Positions 50,582 to 60,242 are shown, numbered from the stretch's first letter. The stretch is DNA of 64,000 nt from Paraburkholderia xenovorans LB400 (GCF_000013645.1 NC_007951.1:2852001-2916000); one strand, 5' to 3'. The notes: generated by a model from the sequence alone, not told the origin. Translations and numbers: made by a program.

Positions 50582-51051
50582 CGGGCGCCGCGACACTGGA
50601 GAGACTCCATCCCATATCCGGTTCATTTCCATGCCCTGGCAGTGCCAGGCATGGATGTATCGAAGGAACAGAGAAATGGCCGACTTGATGAACCTGGCGC
50701 GACTCAGCACGGCGTATGGCGAGCCGGAAAAGTGCAGCAGCGCCAACGCCGTCGATCGCGGCAGAAAAGTTCTCCTGATCGAACCCGGCCTCGTCGGCCG
50801 ACACCTGGCGTCCTGCATGGCCTCGCGGTGAACTTCACCTGACAGGTCTTACGGCGGCAGAGCGCCAATGGTCGCAACACGGTAACTGGAGAGGGGTCAG
50901 CACCACGCCTGAATACATTTCAATTTAGTAGCACTGAGCTAATTACGCAGGTGATTCAGGTTACCCGGAGATGTTTGAGTCATCTTCGACGATGGTCATC
51001 CGAAGCAGCCTTATTACCTGTATATCCGATTATCCGAGCCGAGGTTCCCAC
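50582..51051. other. 470-bp gap with weak signals
   Basis: Between porin and transporter. An imperfect hairpin (CCATGCC to GGCATGG, 50629-50654) may end the porin transcript. A 51-aa frame at 50676-50831 (MADLMNLARLSTAYGE...) has GAAGGAACAG upstream but no recognisable family; I would not count it as a gene. No GTATAC site was found here. Confidence 0.5.
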
Positions 51052-52629
51052 ATGCACTCCCTCACCCTCCTCACTCCAGCACATTTCTGTTATCTGGTCG
51101 GAGTAGTGGCGATCGTTGCCACAATGATCTTCCGGGCGAACGTTGTCGTCCCCGCGATCCTTGCTACTTTTGCGGTCGCATTCGCCTATTCGGGCAAGGT
51201 ACTCGTCGGGCTGCAAGCCATCTTTCTGGGCAGCCTCACTGCCGCCCACGAGTTGTTCAACATTTTTCTCGTCATCGCATTGATGACCGCGCTTCTCAAC
51301 GGATTGCGCGAAATCGGCGCCGATGTCCGGATGGTCCGGCCATTCAGGAAGATCATGGTCAACGGCCACGTGGCCTTTTTCATCCTGGCGTTGATTACGT
51401 ATCTGATTTCGCTGTTCTTCTGGCCGACACCGGCTGTGCCGCTCGTGGGCGCGATTCTGATCCCGGCGGCTATCTATGCCGGCCTCTCTCCGCTGGGCGC
51501 CGCCGTTGCCATTGCGATTGCCGGCCAGGGTATGGCGCTCTCGTCGGACTACGTCATCAAGGTCGCACCCGGCATCAGCGCGAAGGCAGCGGGTACCGAT
51601 ATGCTGCCGGTGGCCAACACTGCCCTTCTGCTGTCCCTCATCGCCGGCGCCGTCGCGCTGGCTCTCAGCTGGTATCTCACCGTGCGTCGGAACGTGCGGA
51701 AACCCGGCGCCATCAATCTGGTCGAATGGGAATCGTCGGGTGAGATCGACCCCACTGCCCAGCCCGAGGCTCACCAGGGCAGCTTTGCAAAAGCAGAACT
51801 CGCGCGCAGCACGGCCGGCATGCATGACGAAGACGTCGACGCTTTGCCGGCTGTTTCCTCTGCCGGTGCTGCGTCGATGGCGCTGCCCGCGATGGGCGGA
51901 GGGGTCATTCTCCCTCCGAAACGGGAGATGTGGTCCAAGGTGTTCTCGATCGTCACGCCGCTCACCTTCCTCGCGGTGGTGATCGTCATGACGCAGCCGG
52001 AACTGGTCGGCGCAACGGTCATTCGCGGGGGCGATGCGGCTGCGCTGATCGGGGGCATGGCAGCCGTGCTGATGATGCTCACGACGCTCTCTTACGGCCG
52101 CAAGGGCTTTCTGGACAGGACGGCCGGCCACATCATCGACGGTCTGGTGTTCGCCTTCAAGGCGATGGGCGCCGTTCTTCCCATTGCCGGCTTTTTCTTC
52201 GTGGGCGACGCCAGCACCGCTGGCCCGATTCTCGGCATCGAGTCCGGCGTCCATGTTCCGTCGCTGCTGTTCGAACTGGTTCAGGCGTGCAGTCAGTTCA
52301 TTCCGCACAGTCCGGTTCTCGTTTCTCTGGGCGTGTTGTTGACGGGGATGATCACCGGAATCGACGGTTCGGGATTCGCCGGTCTTCCGCTGACGGGCTC
52401 GTTATCCGGCGCGCTTGCCCCGTTGGCCCATATGCCTGCGTCTACATTGGCCGCGATCGGGCAGATGGGCGCGGTGTGGACGGGTGGCGGCACGCTCGTT
52501 GCCTGGTCTTCCCTTATCGCAGTCACGGGGTTCGCACGTGTACCCGTCCTGGACGCGGTTCGGGTACTGTTCGTCCCCGTGGTATCCGGTCTCGTGATTG
52601 CCACGCTCGTCGCCGTCGCGATTAGCTGA
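51052..52629 (+). CDS. Large polytopic membrane transporter (IT-superfamily-like)
   Basis: A 525-aa protein with about 12 hydrophobic segments, two similar halves separated by a hydrophilic linker (about residues 220-300). Features such as PAIYAGLSPLGAAVAIAIAG and TGMITGIDGSGFAGLPLTGS, with helix-breaking Gly/Ser turns inside the membrane, resemble ion-transporter-superfamily carriers for organic acids (DctM, CitM types). No TRAP partner subunits are present. Start at 51052 follows CGAGG; the frame to 50971 adds a hydrophilic leader. Follows the porin, so a role in uptake of the same compound is plausible. Confidence 0.75.
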   Translation: MHSLTLLTPAHFCYLVGVVAIVATMIFRANVVVPAILATFAVAFAYSGKVLVGLQAIFLGSLTAAHELFNIFLVIALMTALLNGLREIGADVRMVRPFRKIMVNGHVAFFILALITYLISLFFWPTPAVPLVGAILIPAAIYAGLSPLGAAVAIAIAGQGMALSSDYVIKVAPGISAKAAGTDMLPVANTALLLSLIAGAVALALSWYLTVRRNVRKPGAINLVEWESSGEIDPTAQPEAHQGSFAKAELARSTAGMHDEDVDALPAVSSAGAASMALPAMGGGVILPPKREMWSKVFSIVTPLTFLAVVIVMTQPELVGATVIRGGDAAALIGGMAAVLMMLTTLSYGRKGFLDRTAGHIIDGLVFAFKAMGAVLPIAGFFFVGDASTAGPILGIESGVHVPSLLFELVQACSQFIPHSPVLVSLGVLLTGMITGIDGSGFAGLPLTGSLSGALAPLAHMPASTLAAIGQMGAVWTGGGTLVAWSSLIAVTGFARVPVLDAVRVLFVPVVSGLVIATLVAVAIS

Positions 52630-52643
52630 ACGGTCGGGAAGTC

Positions 52644-53372
52644 ATGTCAATCTCCCTGACCTCCGCGACGTTGGCGCACGAAGGCTGGGCCGCGCTGCAG
52701 ATTGTATTCGTCAACGTTCTGCTGGGGGGCGATAACGCTATCGCCATCGCAATGGCCTGCCGCTCGCTTCCGCCCAAGCAGCAACGCTTAGGCATCCTTC
52801 TTGGTACGGGTCTCGGCATTGTGCTTAGAATAGTGCTGATCGGTATCATTGGAAGACTGCTTGCGATCCCCTTCATGCACGTGATCGCTGCAGCGCTGCT
52901 GATCTGGATCGGCATCCAGCTTGTACGGCCAGGAGAAGACGACCCTTCAGTCAGTCAGGCTACTGCATTGTGGCGCGCGGTGATGGCGATTTTATGGGCC
53001 GATCTCGCGATGAGTCTCGACAACGCACTGGCAACAGCCGCCGTTGCACAGTCGCTACCGGAAGATTCACGCCTGGTCATTGTTTTTGTCGGCCTCGCCC
53101 TGGGTGCGCCGGTGATCGCTTTCGGCAGCCAGCTCGTGCTGACATTGCTCGAACGGTTCCCTGCACTCGTGTACGCGGGCGCAGCGGTTCTTGGGTGGAT
53201 CGCAGGGGAGCTTCTACTGGCGGATCCGACGGTTGGCGGCACACTTCACCAATGGTTGGCGGTGATCCCCGGCATCAGCCCTGCAATTGTCAGCACCTTC
53301 ACCTGCATCGGCGCCGCAATCCTGGTCCCGCTGTTGGGCCGCGTGATGGTCCACCACAATCGCGCTGGATAG
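52644..53372 (+). CDS. TerC-family integral membrane protein (YjbE-like)
   Basis: A 242-aa protein with seven hydrophobic helices and the TerC signatures NVLLGGDNAIAIAMACRSLP and WADLAMSLDNALATAAVAQS, whose GGDN/SLDN motifs bind metal. Family members export Mn2+ or protect exported metalloproteins. Located 14 bp after the transporter gene, so co-transcribed. A strong hairpin follows. Its link to the catabolic pathway is unclear. Confidence 0.9.
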   Translation: MSISLTSATLAHEGWAALQIVFVNVLLGGDNAIAIAMACRSLPPKQQRLGILLGTGLGIVLRIVLIGIIGRLLAIPFMHVIAAALLIWIGIQLVRPGEDDPSVSQATALWRAVMAILWADLAMSLDNALATAAVAQSLPEDSRLVIVFVGLALGAPVIAFGSQLVLTLLERFPALVYAGAAVLGWIAGELLLADPTVGGTLHQWLAVIPGISPAIVSTFTCIGAAILVPLLGRVMVHHNRAG

Positions 53373-53375
53373 TAT

Positions 53376-53409
53376 CCGTTACCCGGTCACCACGCTGGCC
53401 GGGTAACGG
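53376..53409 (+). terminator. Hairpin after terC
   Basis: Perfect 11-bp stem (CCGTTACCCGG/CCGGGTAACGG), 12-nt loop, 3 bp after the stop. No T-run follows, so strength is uncertain; it also lies upstream of the convergent response regulator. Confidence 0.6.
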
Positions 53410-53567
53410 GACTACCGGAAACTTACTCTGCAGCAGCAATTCAAGTTGCGCGTTCGTGCGCATGTCAGAACCGGACAGGAAACGGTACGATCGCGCAAAT
53501 GTGACGCAGCGCGGATCGGCGGAGTGCGTGCGCAGCTGGCGCGCTGCCTCGCGCCGGTCTGCTCTGT

Positions 53568-54209
53568 TCAACCGATCAGACCGTGACGCCACGCAAACGC
53601 AACCGCCTGAGTGCGGTCACGCAGATCCAACTTGGCCAGCACGTTGCCGATATGGGTTTTCACCGTGCTCTCGCTGATGTTCAGCATCTTCCCGATCCGG
53701 CCGTTACTCGACCCTTCGGCCAACGCCCGCAATACATCCATTTCCCGTTCAGTCAATGACGCGAAAGGATCCGTCACGCGTTCGCGCGCGGTCCGCACGC
53801 TGCGCAGGATTCGATGCGCGACGTCAGGGTGAATCACCGCTTCACCCTCCGCGAGGCGGCGCAGCGTGTCGAGCAGTGCGTCGCCGGACATCGACTTGAG
53901 CAGGAAGGAGTGCGCGCCGGCTTCGATTGCCGAGAACGCGAGGTTGTCGTCGTCCGATGATGTCAGGACCGCAATCCGGGAGTTCGGACTGAGCGAGCGC
54001 AGCGAGCGGATCGTTGCGGCCGCATCCATGCCTGGCATCAGCAGATCCAGCACGATGAGATCGGGCTGGTGTTCGCGCGCGAGTTCGATGGCGTGCACGC
54101 CGTCGCCCGCTTCACCGACCAGTGTGAAGTCGTCGGTCATCGTCAGGATACTCACCAGACCCTGCCGCACAACGGCGTGATCGTCGACCAGCAAGACCGT
54201 GAATTTCAT
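53568..54209 (-). CDS. LuxR/NarL-family response regulator
   Basis: A 213-aa regulator: receiver with D9/D10, phosphoacceptor D55 (LIVLDLLMPG) and FLLKSMS lysine, then a LuxR helix-turn-helix (LTEREMDVLRALAEGSSNGR and ISESTVKTHIGNVLAKLDL). Paired with the kinase encoded 7 bp upstream on the same strand. Target genes unknown; the neighbouring MipA-type gene is a candidate. Confidence 0.93.
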   Translation of the reverse strand: MKFTVLLVDDHAVVRQGLVSILTMTDDFTLVGEAGDGVHAIELAREHQPDLIVLDLLMPGMDAAATIRSLRSLSPNSRIAVLTSSDDDNLAFSAIEAGAHSFLLKSMSGDALLDTLRRLAEGEAVIHPDVAHRILRSVRTARERVTDPFASLTEREMDVLRALAEGSSNGRIGKMLNISESTVKTHIGNVLAKLDLRDRTQAVAFAWRHGLIG

Positions 54210-54216
54210 CGAACCC

Positions 54217-55635
54217 TCAAAGCGTTAATTGGAACGAGACAGTGATTTCGGCGCCTTTTCCCGGGCTGCTCGCCAGGTGAAGTTCTCCGTGCGGCAAACT
54301 GTTGGCCCTCAGGCGCATGTTGGACAGTCCCATGCCCAACGCTTCGACGCGCCGTGCGTCAAAGCCCTGGCCGTCGTCGGCGATCTTCAAGGTGTACGTA
54401 TCGTCGAGCCGGCTGAACGCCAGCTCCACATGGGTCGCGGCGGCATGCTTCAGCACATTCGCACAGGCTTCGATCGAGATCAGCAGCAACTGACGCGCAA
54501 TGTCCGGCACGACTTCGAGCGCGCGTTCGTCGTCGTGGCTCAGGTGCAGGGTCCAGCGCGCGCGGGCACCGGCGAGCAACGCGTCGATGCTGTCGCTCAA
54601 CGCGCGCCGCAAGCCGATTTCCGCGATCGTCGGCGCCGACAGCCGGCGGATGACATCGGCCAGGTCCTGCTGAAGATGCGACACCAGCGCCAGAGACGCG
54701 CGCGTAAGGTTCGCCGAATCCACGTTCGCCGCGCCATGCTTTTTCAACGCCGTGAGCTGCAGTCCCAGCGCGAAAGCGCGCTGCTTCGCCGTATCGTGCA
54801 GGTCGCGCGCGAGGCGGTTACGTTCCTGTGAAGCCGCCAGCGCCAGTTTCATCTCGATCATGGAAGACAGGGCATCGGCCATCTCGTCGAAACTAGTGGT
54901 GAGCCGGCCGAATTCGTCCTTGCCGCCGTCTTCGATACGCGCCGCCAGATCGCCGTCCGTCCACGCGGATGCCGCGCGTTCGGCCTTGCGGATCCGTTTG
55001 ACCAGCAACGGCACCAGCACCAGCACGGAACAGAAATTGATGACGAGTACGTATAGCCCGATGACCGTCCATGACACATCGTCACTATGCAGCAGGGATG
55101 CGAGCGGCGACAGCACGAACATGCCGACCGTCAGGGTCGCGCCGGGTTCCACGGGCGAACGTACCGTCAGCGTGACGGTCTTGCCGTTGCCCTGCGCATC
55201 AGAAGATGCGGCGCTGCCAACTCCATTGGGGAAACGGCACGTTACCCCATCGGGCCATTGATAGCGGACGAACACCCGGCCACCATCGAGCGCGCGACTC
55301 ACGCGATTCGGGCCCTTGATAGCCGGCAGCCGGTCGGTCAGCACTCTGGCGGACAACTCGTGCAGGACCAGTCGGCAAATCTCTGGCGATTGGCGCGCTT
55401 GCGCCAGAAGGGCCGCATTCGGCGCGAGTTCACGCTCGAATGCGCGCGTGAGTGCCGGCGACGAAAACGCTTCCGACACACGCCAGTTGTCGAGTATCGC
55501 ATTCCCCGCGACTGTGACGGTCACGCCGGCGCATGACGCCAGCATCATCGCGCATAGAAAGCGCCAGAAGAGACTGTTACGCCAGCGGCCGGCCATAACG
55601 ATGGGAGAAAATGTGCGCTGCGCCGTGTCGTTCAC
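54217..55635 (-). CDS. Membrane histidine kinase with HAMP, NarX/DegS type
   Basis: A 472-aa sensor. Transmembrane helix near residue 24-47, a periplasmic domain of about 130 residues, second helix around 180-205, HAMP (RIRKAERAASAWTDGDLAAR), HisKA_3 helix with RNRLARDLHDTAKQRAFALG and an ATPase with ADDGQGFDARRVEALGMGLS. Start is GTG at 55635 without a clear ribosome site; ATG at 55596 is an alternative. Operon with the response regulator. Confidence 0.9.
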   Translation of the reverse strand: MNDTAQRTFSPIVMAGRWRNSLFWRFLCAMMLASCAGVTVTVAGNAILDNWRVSEAFSSPALTRAFERELAPNAALLAQARQSPEICRLVLHELSARVLTDRLPAIKGPNRVSRALDGGRVFVRYQWPDGVTCRFPNGVGSAASSDAQGNGKTVTLTVRSPVEPGATLTVGMFVLSPLASLLHSDDVSWTVIGLYVLVINFCSVLVLVPLLVKRIRKAERAASAWTDGDLAARIEDGGKDEFGRLTTSFDEMADALSSMIEMKLALAASQERNRLARDLHDTAKQRAFALGLQLTALKKHGAANVDSANLTRASLALVSHLQQDLADVIRRLSAPTIAEIGLRRALSDSIDALLAGARARWTLHLSHDDERALEVVPDIARQLLLISIEACANVLKHAAATHVELAFSRLDDTYTLKIADDGQGFDARRVEALGMGLSNMRLRANSLPHGELHLASSPGKGAEITVSFQLTL

Positions 55636-55678
55636 CCGGAATTAGCGTCCGTGAAAGAGAAATGGGAAGACCGCTGCA

Positions 55679-56533
55679 TCAGAACGTATAGGCTGCACCT
55701 ACGCCGCCGAACAGCGACGTGCTGTGCTCGACAACCGGACTCTCCGCTGCATCGCCAAGCAGATGGTCCACCCGGAGTGTGCCATTGACCGACCACTTCC
55801 GGCTCAAGAGATGCACCCACGTCGCCGACGTGCTGATGTCCTTGAATCCCGCCGACGGCGAAAAGACCGGCAGACCCGCGGCGCTGCTCGCCGCCTGCAC
55901 AGGCGATACGCCGAAGAAAGTCTGCATCGAACCCCTGTTGGCCCACACAGCGCCATTGCCAACGGTCAGTCTGTCGCGCGCGCCCAATTTGAACGTGTAT
56001 TTTGTTTCCAGCGTCAGCGTAGCGCCGTAACCGGCGTGCAACGACTGGAGTAACTTGAGCGACGCATCGAAAGCGCCCGGATGCCAGTCCAGAAACGCAC
56101 CGAATCCGGCCGTGGTATGGATGTCGCCGAGGCCGTTCAGCCGGTCGCCGTCGCTCTGGTCGCGGCCAAACTGGGTCGACAGGATCAGGCCGGTCTTCAG
56201 ATTACCGCCCAATGGAAAGGCAACGCCGCCTTCGAGTCCATCGAGAAAGAAAATGCCGCGCGATGCGGACAGAATCGGAAACGGTTCGAGGTGATAGGTG
56301 CTACTGCCTTCATAGCGCGGCGCGGCAGCAACGCCGATGCCGATCGTCGTCGGGGCGGCGGCTTGTGCTTCTGTGCTGGCGAGGCTCAATGCGCCGACGC
56401 CGGTCGTGAATGCAATCGAGCAGCACAGTACTCCCAGCGCCGGCCAGTATTGATGAACACGCGCGATCGATGCGCGTCGCCCTGCCCCGGCTTGCCCGAA
56501 CTCCAAAGCCCTTGTCTTGCAGTGATGCGCCAA
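55679..56533 (-). CDS. MipA/OmpV-family outer-membrane protein
   Basis: A 284-aa outer-membrane protein. Long N-terminal leader with hydrophobic core (WPALGVLCCSIAFTTGVGAL) and cleavage near EAQA-AAPT; mature start TIGIGVAAAPRYEGSSTYHL is the MipA signature, and it ends in SLFGGVGAAYTF with terminal Phe. The start codon appears to be TTG at 56533 with AGGAG at good distance. Family members serve as scaffolds for murein enzymes or as small porins. Next to the two-component pair, which may control it. Confidence 0.88.
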   Translation of the reverse strand: MAHHCKTRALEFGQAGAGRRASIARVHQYWPALGVLCCSIAFTTGVGALSLASTEAQAAAPTTIGIGVAAAPRYEGSSTYHLEPFPILSASRGIFFLDGLEGGVAFPLGGNLKTGLILSTQFGRDQSDGDRLNGLGDIHTTAGFGAFLDWHPGAFDASLKLLQSLHAGYGATLTLETKYTFKLGARDRLTVGNGAVWANRGSMQTFFGVSPVQAASSAAGLPVFSPSAGFKDISTSATWVHLLSRKWSVNGTLRVDHLLGDAAESPVVEHSTSLFGGVGAAYTF

Positions 56534-56731
56534 CGTGATTCTCCTGGTCGTTTCCTTGATCGGCTTGCAGGCCCGTTCGCAACGACGCGCCTGGACTCAA
56601 ACATCCGGGCGTATCGTACGTAACGGCAACCGGTCTGGAATCGGCCGAAGGGATCGATTCAGGTCATCCGAAAGTATGAGCCTGCATTCCCCCTATGCCG
56701 TGGCCCTTGCGCATGATCATGTCCCTGCGAA

Positions 56732-57479
56732 TCAGAAGAAATGGCGGAGACCAAGCATCGCGCCCGTCTGGTTCGTACCGGCAACGGCGTCGTTCCGCCA
56801 CCGCCCGTGCATACGCTGTACGCGACATGGGCACTGTCGTGAGGTAGCCTACCTGCACGTATAGGGCTGACGCCTTCGACAGCAGGTACATGGCCCGCGT
56901 CGTGACGAGCGTGGCACGCGTGTCGTGCTCCGGGTTCGCGATGCGATACAACTGCGTCGCCCATACGATGTCAGGCGCAATGTTCCATGACGTACCGGCG
57001 AACCAGAGTCTGGTGCGCACCGTTGAAGGAAGCGCTTTCGAGAAATTCACGGTGCGCGAGATCCAGCCGGTCGACAACGTCAGGGTCGAGACCTTCAGAT
57101 AGCCGCTCAGCAGAAGGTGCCGGTCCGTATCAGTACCGGCGCTCAGGGGTTCCGGTGCGATCCCGTCGGAGAGGTTCGCCGAGGCACCTGGTCCGCCATG
57201 CCGCTCGTCGTACGCGACGATCGCGCCAAAGCGCGGGCCAGTGTATTTTGCAATGGCAGACCATTGCTTGCATTGCGTGAACCACGCCGCGGTCTGCCCT
57301 GCACAGGTGCCCTGTCCCGGCGTATGCGCCGTGCCGGTCGAATCACTGCCAAACGAATAGGTACCGTTGAGGAAAAAGAAAGCTGGCGCTGGCTGGAGAA
57401 TGTGCGTCAGTCGAGCGAGGTTCTCGACGACCCGGTGCGCGGTGTTCACATTGGTGATCGGGAAAGCGACATAGAACCG
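56732..57479 (-). pseudogene. Truncated and frameshifted outer-membrane porin
   Basis: Only the C-terminal two thirds of a porin remain: ITNVNTAHRVVENLARLTHI, LWFAGTSWNIAPDIVWATQL and ALYVQVGYLTTVP. Near 56800 the frame shifts; the natural end, NQTGAMLGLRHFF with terminal Phe, is in another frame and stops at 56732-56734. The N-terminal part is replaced at about 57480 by the broken integrase, so the porin was cut by island insertion or deletion. Not functional. Confidence 0.8.
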
Positions 57480-58171
57480 GGCGCAGTGCGAGCTTGATGG
57501 GCGGATAAGCCGCCACCGACTCCATCTGTTGCACCATCAGCCGGATTTCCGGTGGCGACAAGGCGTGATCCTTCGGCGCGAAGGTGGCGTTCGAGGCTGC
57601 TTCTACGCTGTTAGCGGGGTTATCTACCTTTTCACCGTGGGCGATGGCATAGACGTAGACCTGCTTCACGATGTCCCGAATCTGCACCGCCGTAGCAGGT
57701 GCTCCGCGCTCCTTGACCTTGTTGCACAAGGCCCGCAGGTCTTCGGGCTGGATTTCGGTCAGCAGGCGATTCTGGAAAACCGGCAGGATGTCCCGGTCGA
57801 TGATGTGCTTGCGCATGGCGCGGGTGCTGTCGGCCAATCTTGCATTGGCCAACCATGTCTCCATCGCCGTGCCGAAGGTCTTGATGGCGACCACCCGGCG
57901 TTTCTCGCGTTGCTTTTCGAGCGCGGGTGATATGCCCTTGAGGACGGTTTTCCGCGCGTCCAGAATAGCTCGCGCGCCATGGCCAGAGAGAAATACCGTC
58001 AGAGCCATAGCGCCCGAGGGTCGGCGTTTCCCGGCGTCCGTTGAAACGGTAATCGTAGCGGAAGGTGACAGTACCGCTGGGTGATACCGTCACGTACATC
58101 TCGTCCCGGTCAGAAGCCTTATAAATCTTGGACTTGGGCTTGAGATTGCGTAGTGCAGCGTCAGTGAGCAT
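57480..58171 (-). pseudogene. Tyrosine-recombinase integrase remnant (DUF4102/P4 type)
   Basis: It starts MLTDAALRNLKPKSKIYKAS, the standard N-terminus of P4-like integrases, and continues RYDYRFNGRRETPTLGRYG. One or two small indels near 57960-58000 shift the frame, after which LDARKTVLKGISPALEKQRE and the core-binding domain (FGTAMETWLANARLADSTRA) are read. At PPIKLAL (about 57480) the sequence joins the porin remnant in another frame; the catalytic domain with R-H-R-Y is missing. It marks the left end of the lower-GC island. Inactive. Confidence 0.88.
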
Positions 58172-58191
58172 CGAGGTTTCCTCCGGTATTT

Positions 58192-58706
58192 TGACGGTTT
58201 TACCGTCAGGTTTTACCGTCAGGGACCAGGAGACCTGTTGATGCCCGGAAAGCCGCATAAAACAAGCTTTCCCGAGAAGCCTTTTACCGTCAAAGACGGT
58301 AAAAGTCTGAATAGTGAACGGGAGGGTCTTGATTCGGCCTCGATTCTTACCGTCAGCTTTACCGTCAACCTGTTTTGCTGGCCGGCGATAGCCACCGATA
58401 GCTGTCGTAACGCATTTCTTTCCAAATCAATACGTTAAGAGCGCTTTTCGATAGCTGGCGATAGTCCTCGAAGGACGTAAATTCACTCCCACTCGATTGT
58501 CAATCGCATGGCGGGAGCCCTGTGGCGACGGCGTTTCCGCCTAGCCACGTGGCGTCGATACCGTCAGCGATACCGGAAATTCCAGTCGGCAGTTGTCAGC
58601 TCTGAGGAGACTGTATCGGAGAATCAACTTGAGCCTCCGCTGAAAGATCGCAACCCCCAGGAGATCGAGGACGACTTCTGCGGGAATACCGTCTTCGATA
58701 CCGTCA
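58192..58706. repeat. Cluster of ACCGTCA repeats upstream of the integrase remnant
   Basis: Exact copies of ACCGTCA or its complement at 58192-58198 (complement), 58202, 58215, 58286, 58349, 58361, 58560 and 58700, plus near copies at 58294 and 58688; two more fall inside the integrase remnant (57995, 58086). Several are preceded by TTTT or TTTA. About 0.06 exact matches would be expected by chance in this length. They fill the 684-bp gene-free stretch 58172-58855. Candidates are integrase arm-binding sites or replication iterons. Confidence 0.75.
58281..58305. repeat. Perfect inverted repeat within the ACCGTCA cluster
   Basis: CTTTTACCGTC - AAA - GACGGTAAAAG: 11-bp arms and 3-nt spacer, combining a forward and a reverse repeat unit. 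Confidence 0.75.
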
Positions 58707-58855
58707 GGCACGTTCCAATGCGGTCCGGGCAGAGCTTGCAGAAGCATGCTACGCATTCAATGGCGGCAAGCATCTCCGCTACGAAGCGATCTCTCTCGAA
58801 TCAATGCAGCCGCCGCGGTCTAAAGTGATAGTGTTAAATTCTTGCGCCGACACGC

Positions 58856-60010
58856 TCAATCTCCACTATATTCCGGCTCCACCTCGCCGACGTCGATCTC
58901 ATACTGGCCGGGAGCTATTTCGACGCCTACATCCCACTTGGCCGGGTCCACTTCGGTCTCAGCACCACCAACGGTCAAAAAAGCTTTCACTTCGATGTTC
59001 GTCTTGCGTCGGACTGTTTGCGTATCAAGCTCCATCTCTTCCCGATCGATCGCATCCCAAACATAGAACGTCACATCGATCTGCACCTCCACTGTCAACG
59101 ACGCCGTCAATTCGACAACCCATACAGACTTATCCTCCTCAAGATTCCAGACCTTCGTGCGATCGGATTGCAACACATGGCTGATGACATCCGCTTCGCA
59201 GGTTGCCGCTTCAACGCGAGGTACTACGCCACTGTACACATTCTCGACATTCCATGACGACTCATGGATGTGCGTCCTGAATCCGTCAAGAAGCGCGGCC
59301 CGCACGAACGAATTCTCGTCCTCTACCGCGGAAGCTATTCGGTCAGCGAGTGTCTTCGCGTGCTCGCCGGTGGCCTCGAAAAGCGCGATCAATGCGTCAA
59401 GTGACTTAACGCAATACAGATACTCCGACTTCCCTGCAAACTCGCTCCATCCCTCGTCTCGCGAAGCGACAACCCCTCTCGTCCCATGGTCACGAGCGTA
59501 GTCCTCAAGCAGCAGTAAGGACATTGCGTCCGGGAATTCGGCCTTCTTGTCCTTCCGCGCACCAAACGGAGGCAGCCCCGCGAAATATCGTTCAAAAATT
59601 CTGGGCATCATGTCACCGCCGCCAATCGGCAGTACCTCGCCACGGCATCGTTCTGCATAGCTGTCGACGCGCTCACGGAACACCGCCTCTGCGCTGCTCA
59701 CGACCGACAGCGCTTCGAACAATTTATCAATCTGATCCATGTCGATGCCGACAGAACGTTTGAGCGTGTCGGAGCCCTTCCTGAACTCTCCCATAGCCTG
59801 CGTCACCGATTTCATAAGGTGGCTAACAATTTCTCTGGCCGTGACTTCGGTCAACAGAAGCTGCATCGTTTTGGGGAACACCTGAGGCAGTTGGTTAAGC
59901 ACACCTGCGTCGAAACTGTACCCGGCACTTTGTATCAGGTCGGTATCGAGGGAAAAAAACGAGATTTCACCGCTCCAAAGCTGAGCCGCGGTCGGACGAT
60001 CTTGAGGCAT
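58856..60010 (-). CDS. PIN-like domain protein (DUF4935 type) with C-terminal extension
   Basis: A 384-aa protein. The first 200 residues look like a PIN-like nuclease: SFFSLDTDLIQSAGYSF (first Asp), LLLTEVTAREIVSHL (Glu), KKAEFPDAMSLLLLEDYA (Asp) and RGVVASRDEGWSEF (Asp). The rest is a beta-rich domain (VWVVELTASLTVEVQIDVTF) of unknown role. Start taken at 60010 (MPQDRPTAAQ); no good ribosome site, and the frame runs to 60130. It lies divergently from the QueC-like operon and its GC content is lower than that of the chromosome around. Probably a toxin or defence nuclease. Confidence 0.7.
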   Translation of the reverse strand: MPQDRPTAAQLWSGEISFFSLDTDLIQSAGYSFDAGVLNQLPQVFPKTMQLLLTEVTAREIVSHLMKSVTQAMGEFRKGSDTLKRSVGIDMDQIDKLFEALSVVSSAEAVFRERVDSYAERCRGEVLPIGGGDMMPRIFERYFAGLPPFGARKDKKAEFPDAMSLLLLEDYARDHGTRGVVASRDEGWSEFAGKSEYLYCVKSLDALIALFEATGEHAKTLADRIASAVEDENSFVRAALLDGFRTHIHESSWNVENVYSGVVPRVEAATCEADVISHVLQSDRTKVWNLEEDKSVWVVELTASLTVEVQIDVTFYVWDAIDREEMELDTQTVRRKTNIEVKAFLTVGGAETEVDPAKWDVGVEIAPGQYEIDVGEVEPEYSGD

Positions 60011-60194
60011 GTGTTTGATTTGGTGGATGGTCGATGTCTGAATGATACCGACCCGGGTTACGACTTCACTAACGGCACGTCGTCCATCCAGCGGTTCGCA
60101 CTGACGCGGCGAGATTCCCTCCTCCGTCACCGCGGCCGATCGTCAGCGTTTTAGCCCTTGACCCGACTCAATGTCAGCTTTTCTTGGAATTATA

Positions 60195-60238
60195 TTGACA
60201 TTGTCAGAATCGTCTCGTACATTACTGACATTGGAGGG
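60195..60238 (+). promoter_or_regulatory. Promoter with overlapping operator for the QueC-like operon
   Basis: A consensus -35 TTGACA (60195-60200) and -10 TACATT (60218-60223) with 17-bp spacing precede GGAGGG (60233-60238) and the ATG at 60243. The perfect palindrome TGACA-T-TGTCA (60196-60206) covers the -35; its first eight bases recur at 60226-60233, 30 bp later, near the transcription start. This fits repression by the operon's own XRE-type protein. Confidence 0.7.
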
Positions 60239-60242
60239 CGCT

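Noticed and set aside
58192..58706. ACCGTCA repeats as a CRISPR array
   Set aside because: Units are only 7-11 bp, spacing is irregular and orientation mixed; no cas genes are present.
60195..60207. TTGAC-ATT-GTCAG read as a fourteenth FNR box
   Set aside because: Spacing is 3 rather than 4 bp and it is a perfect 11-bp palindrome over a -35 element, which fits the local XRE-type repressor better.
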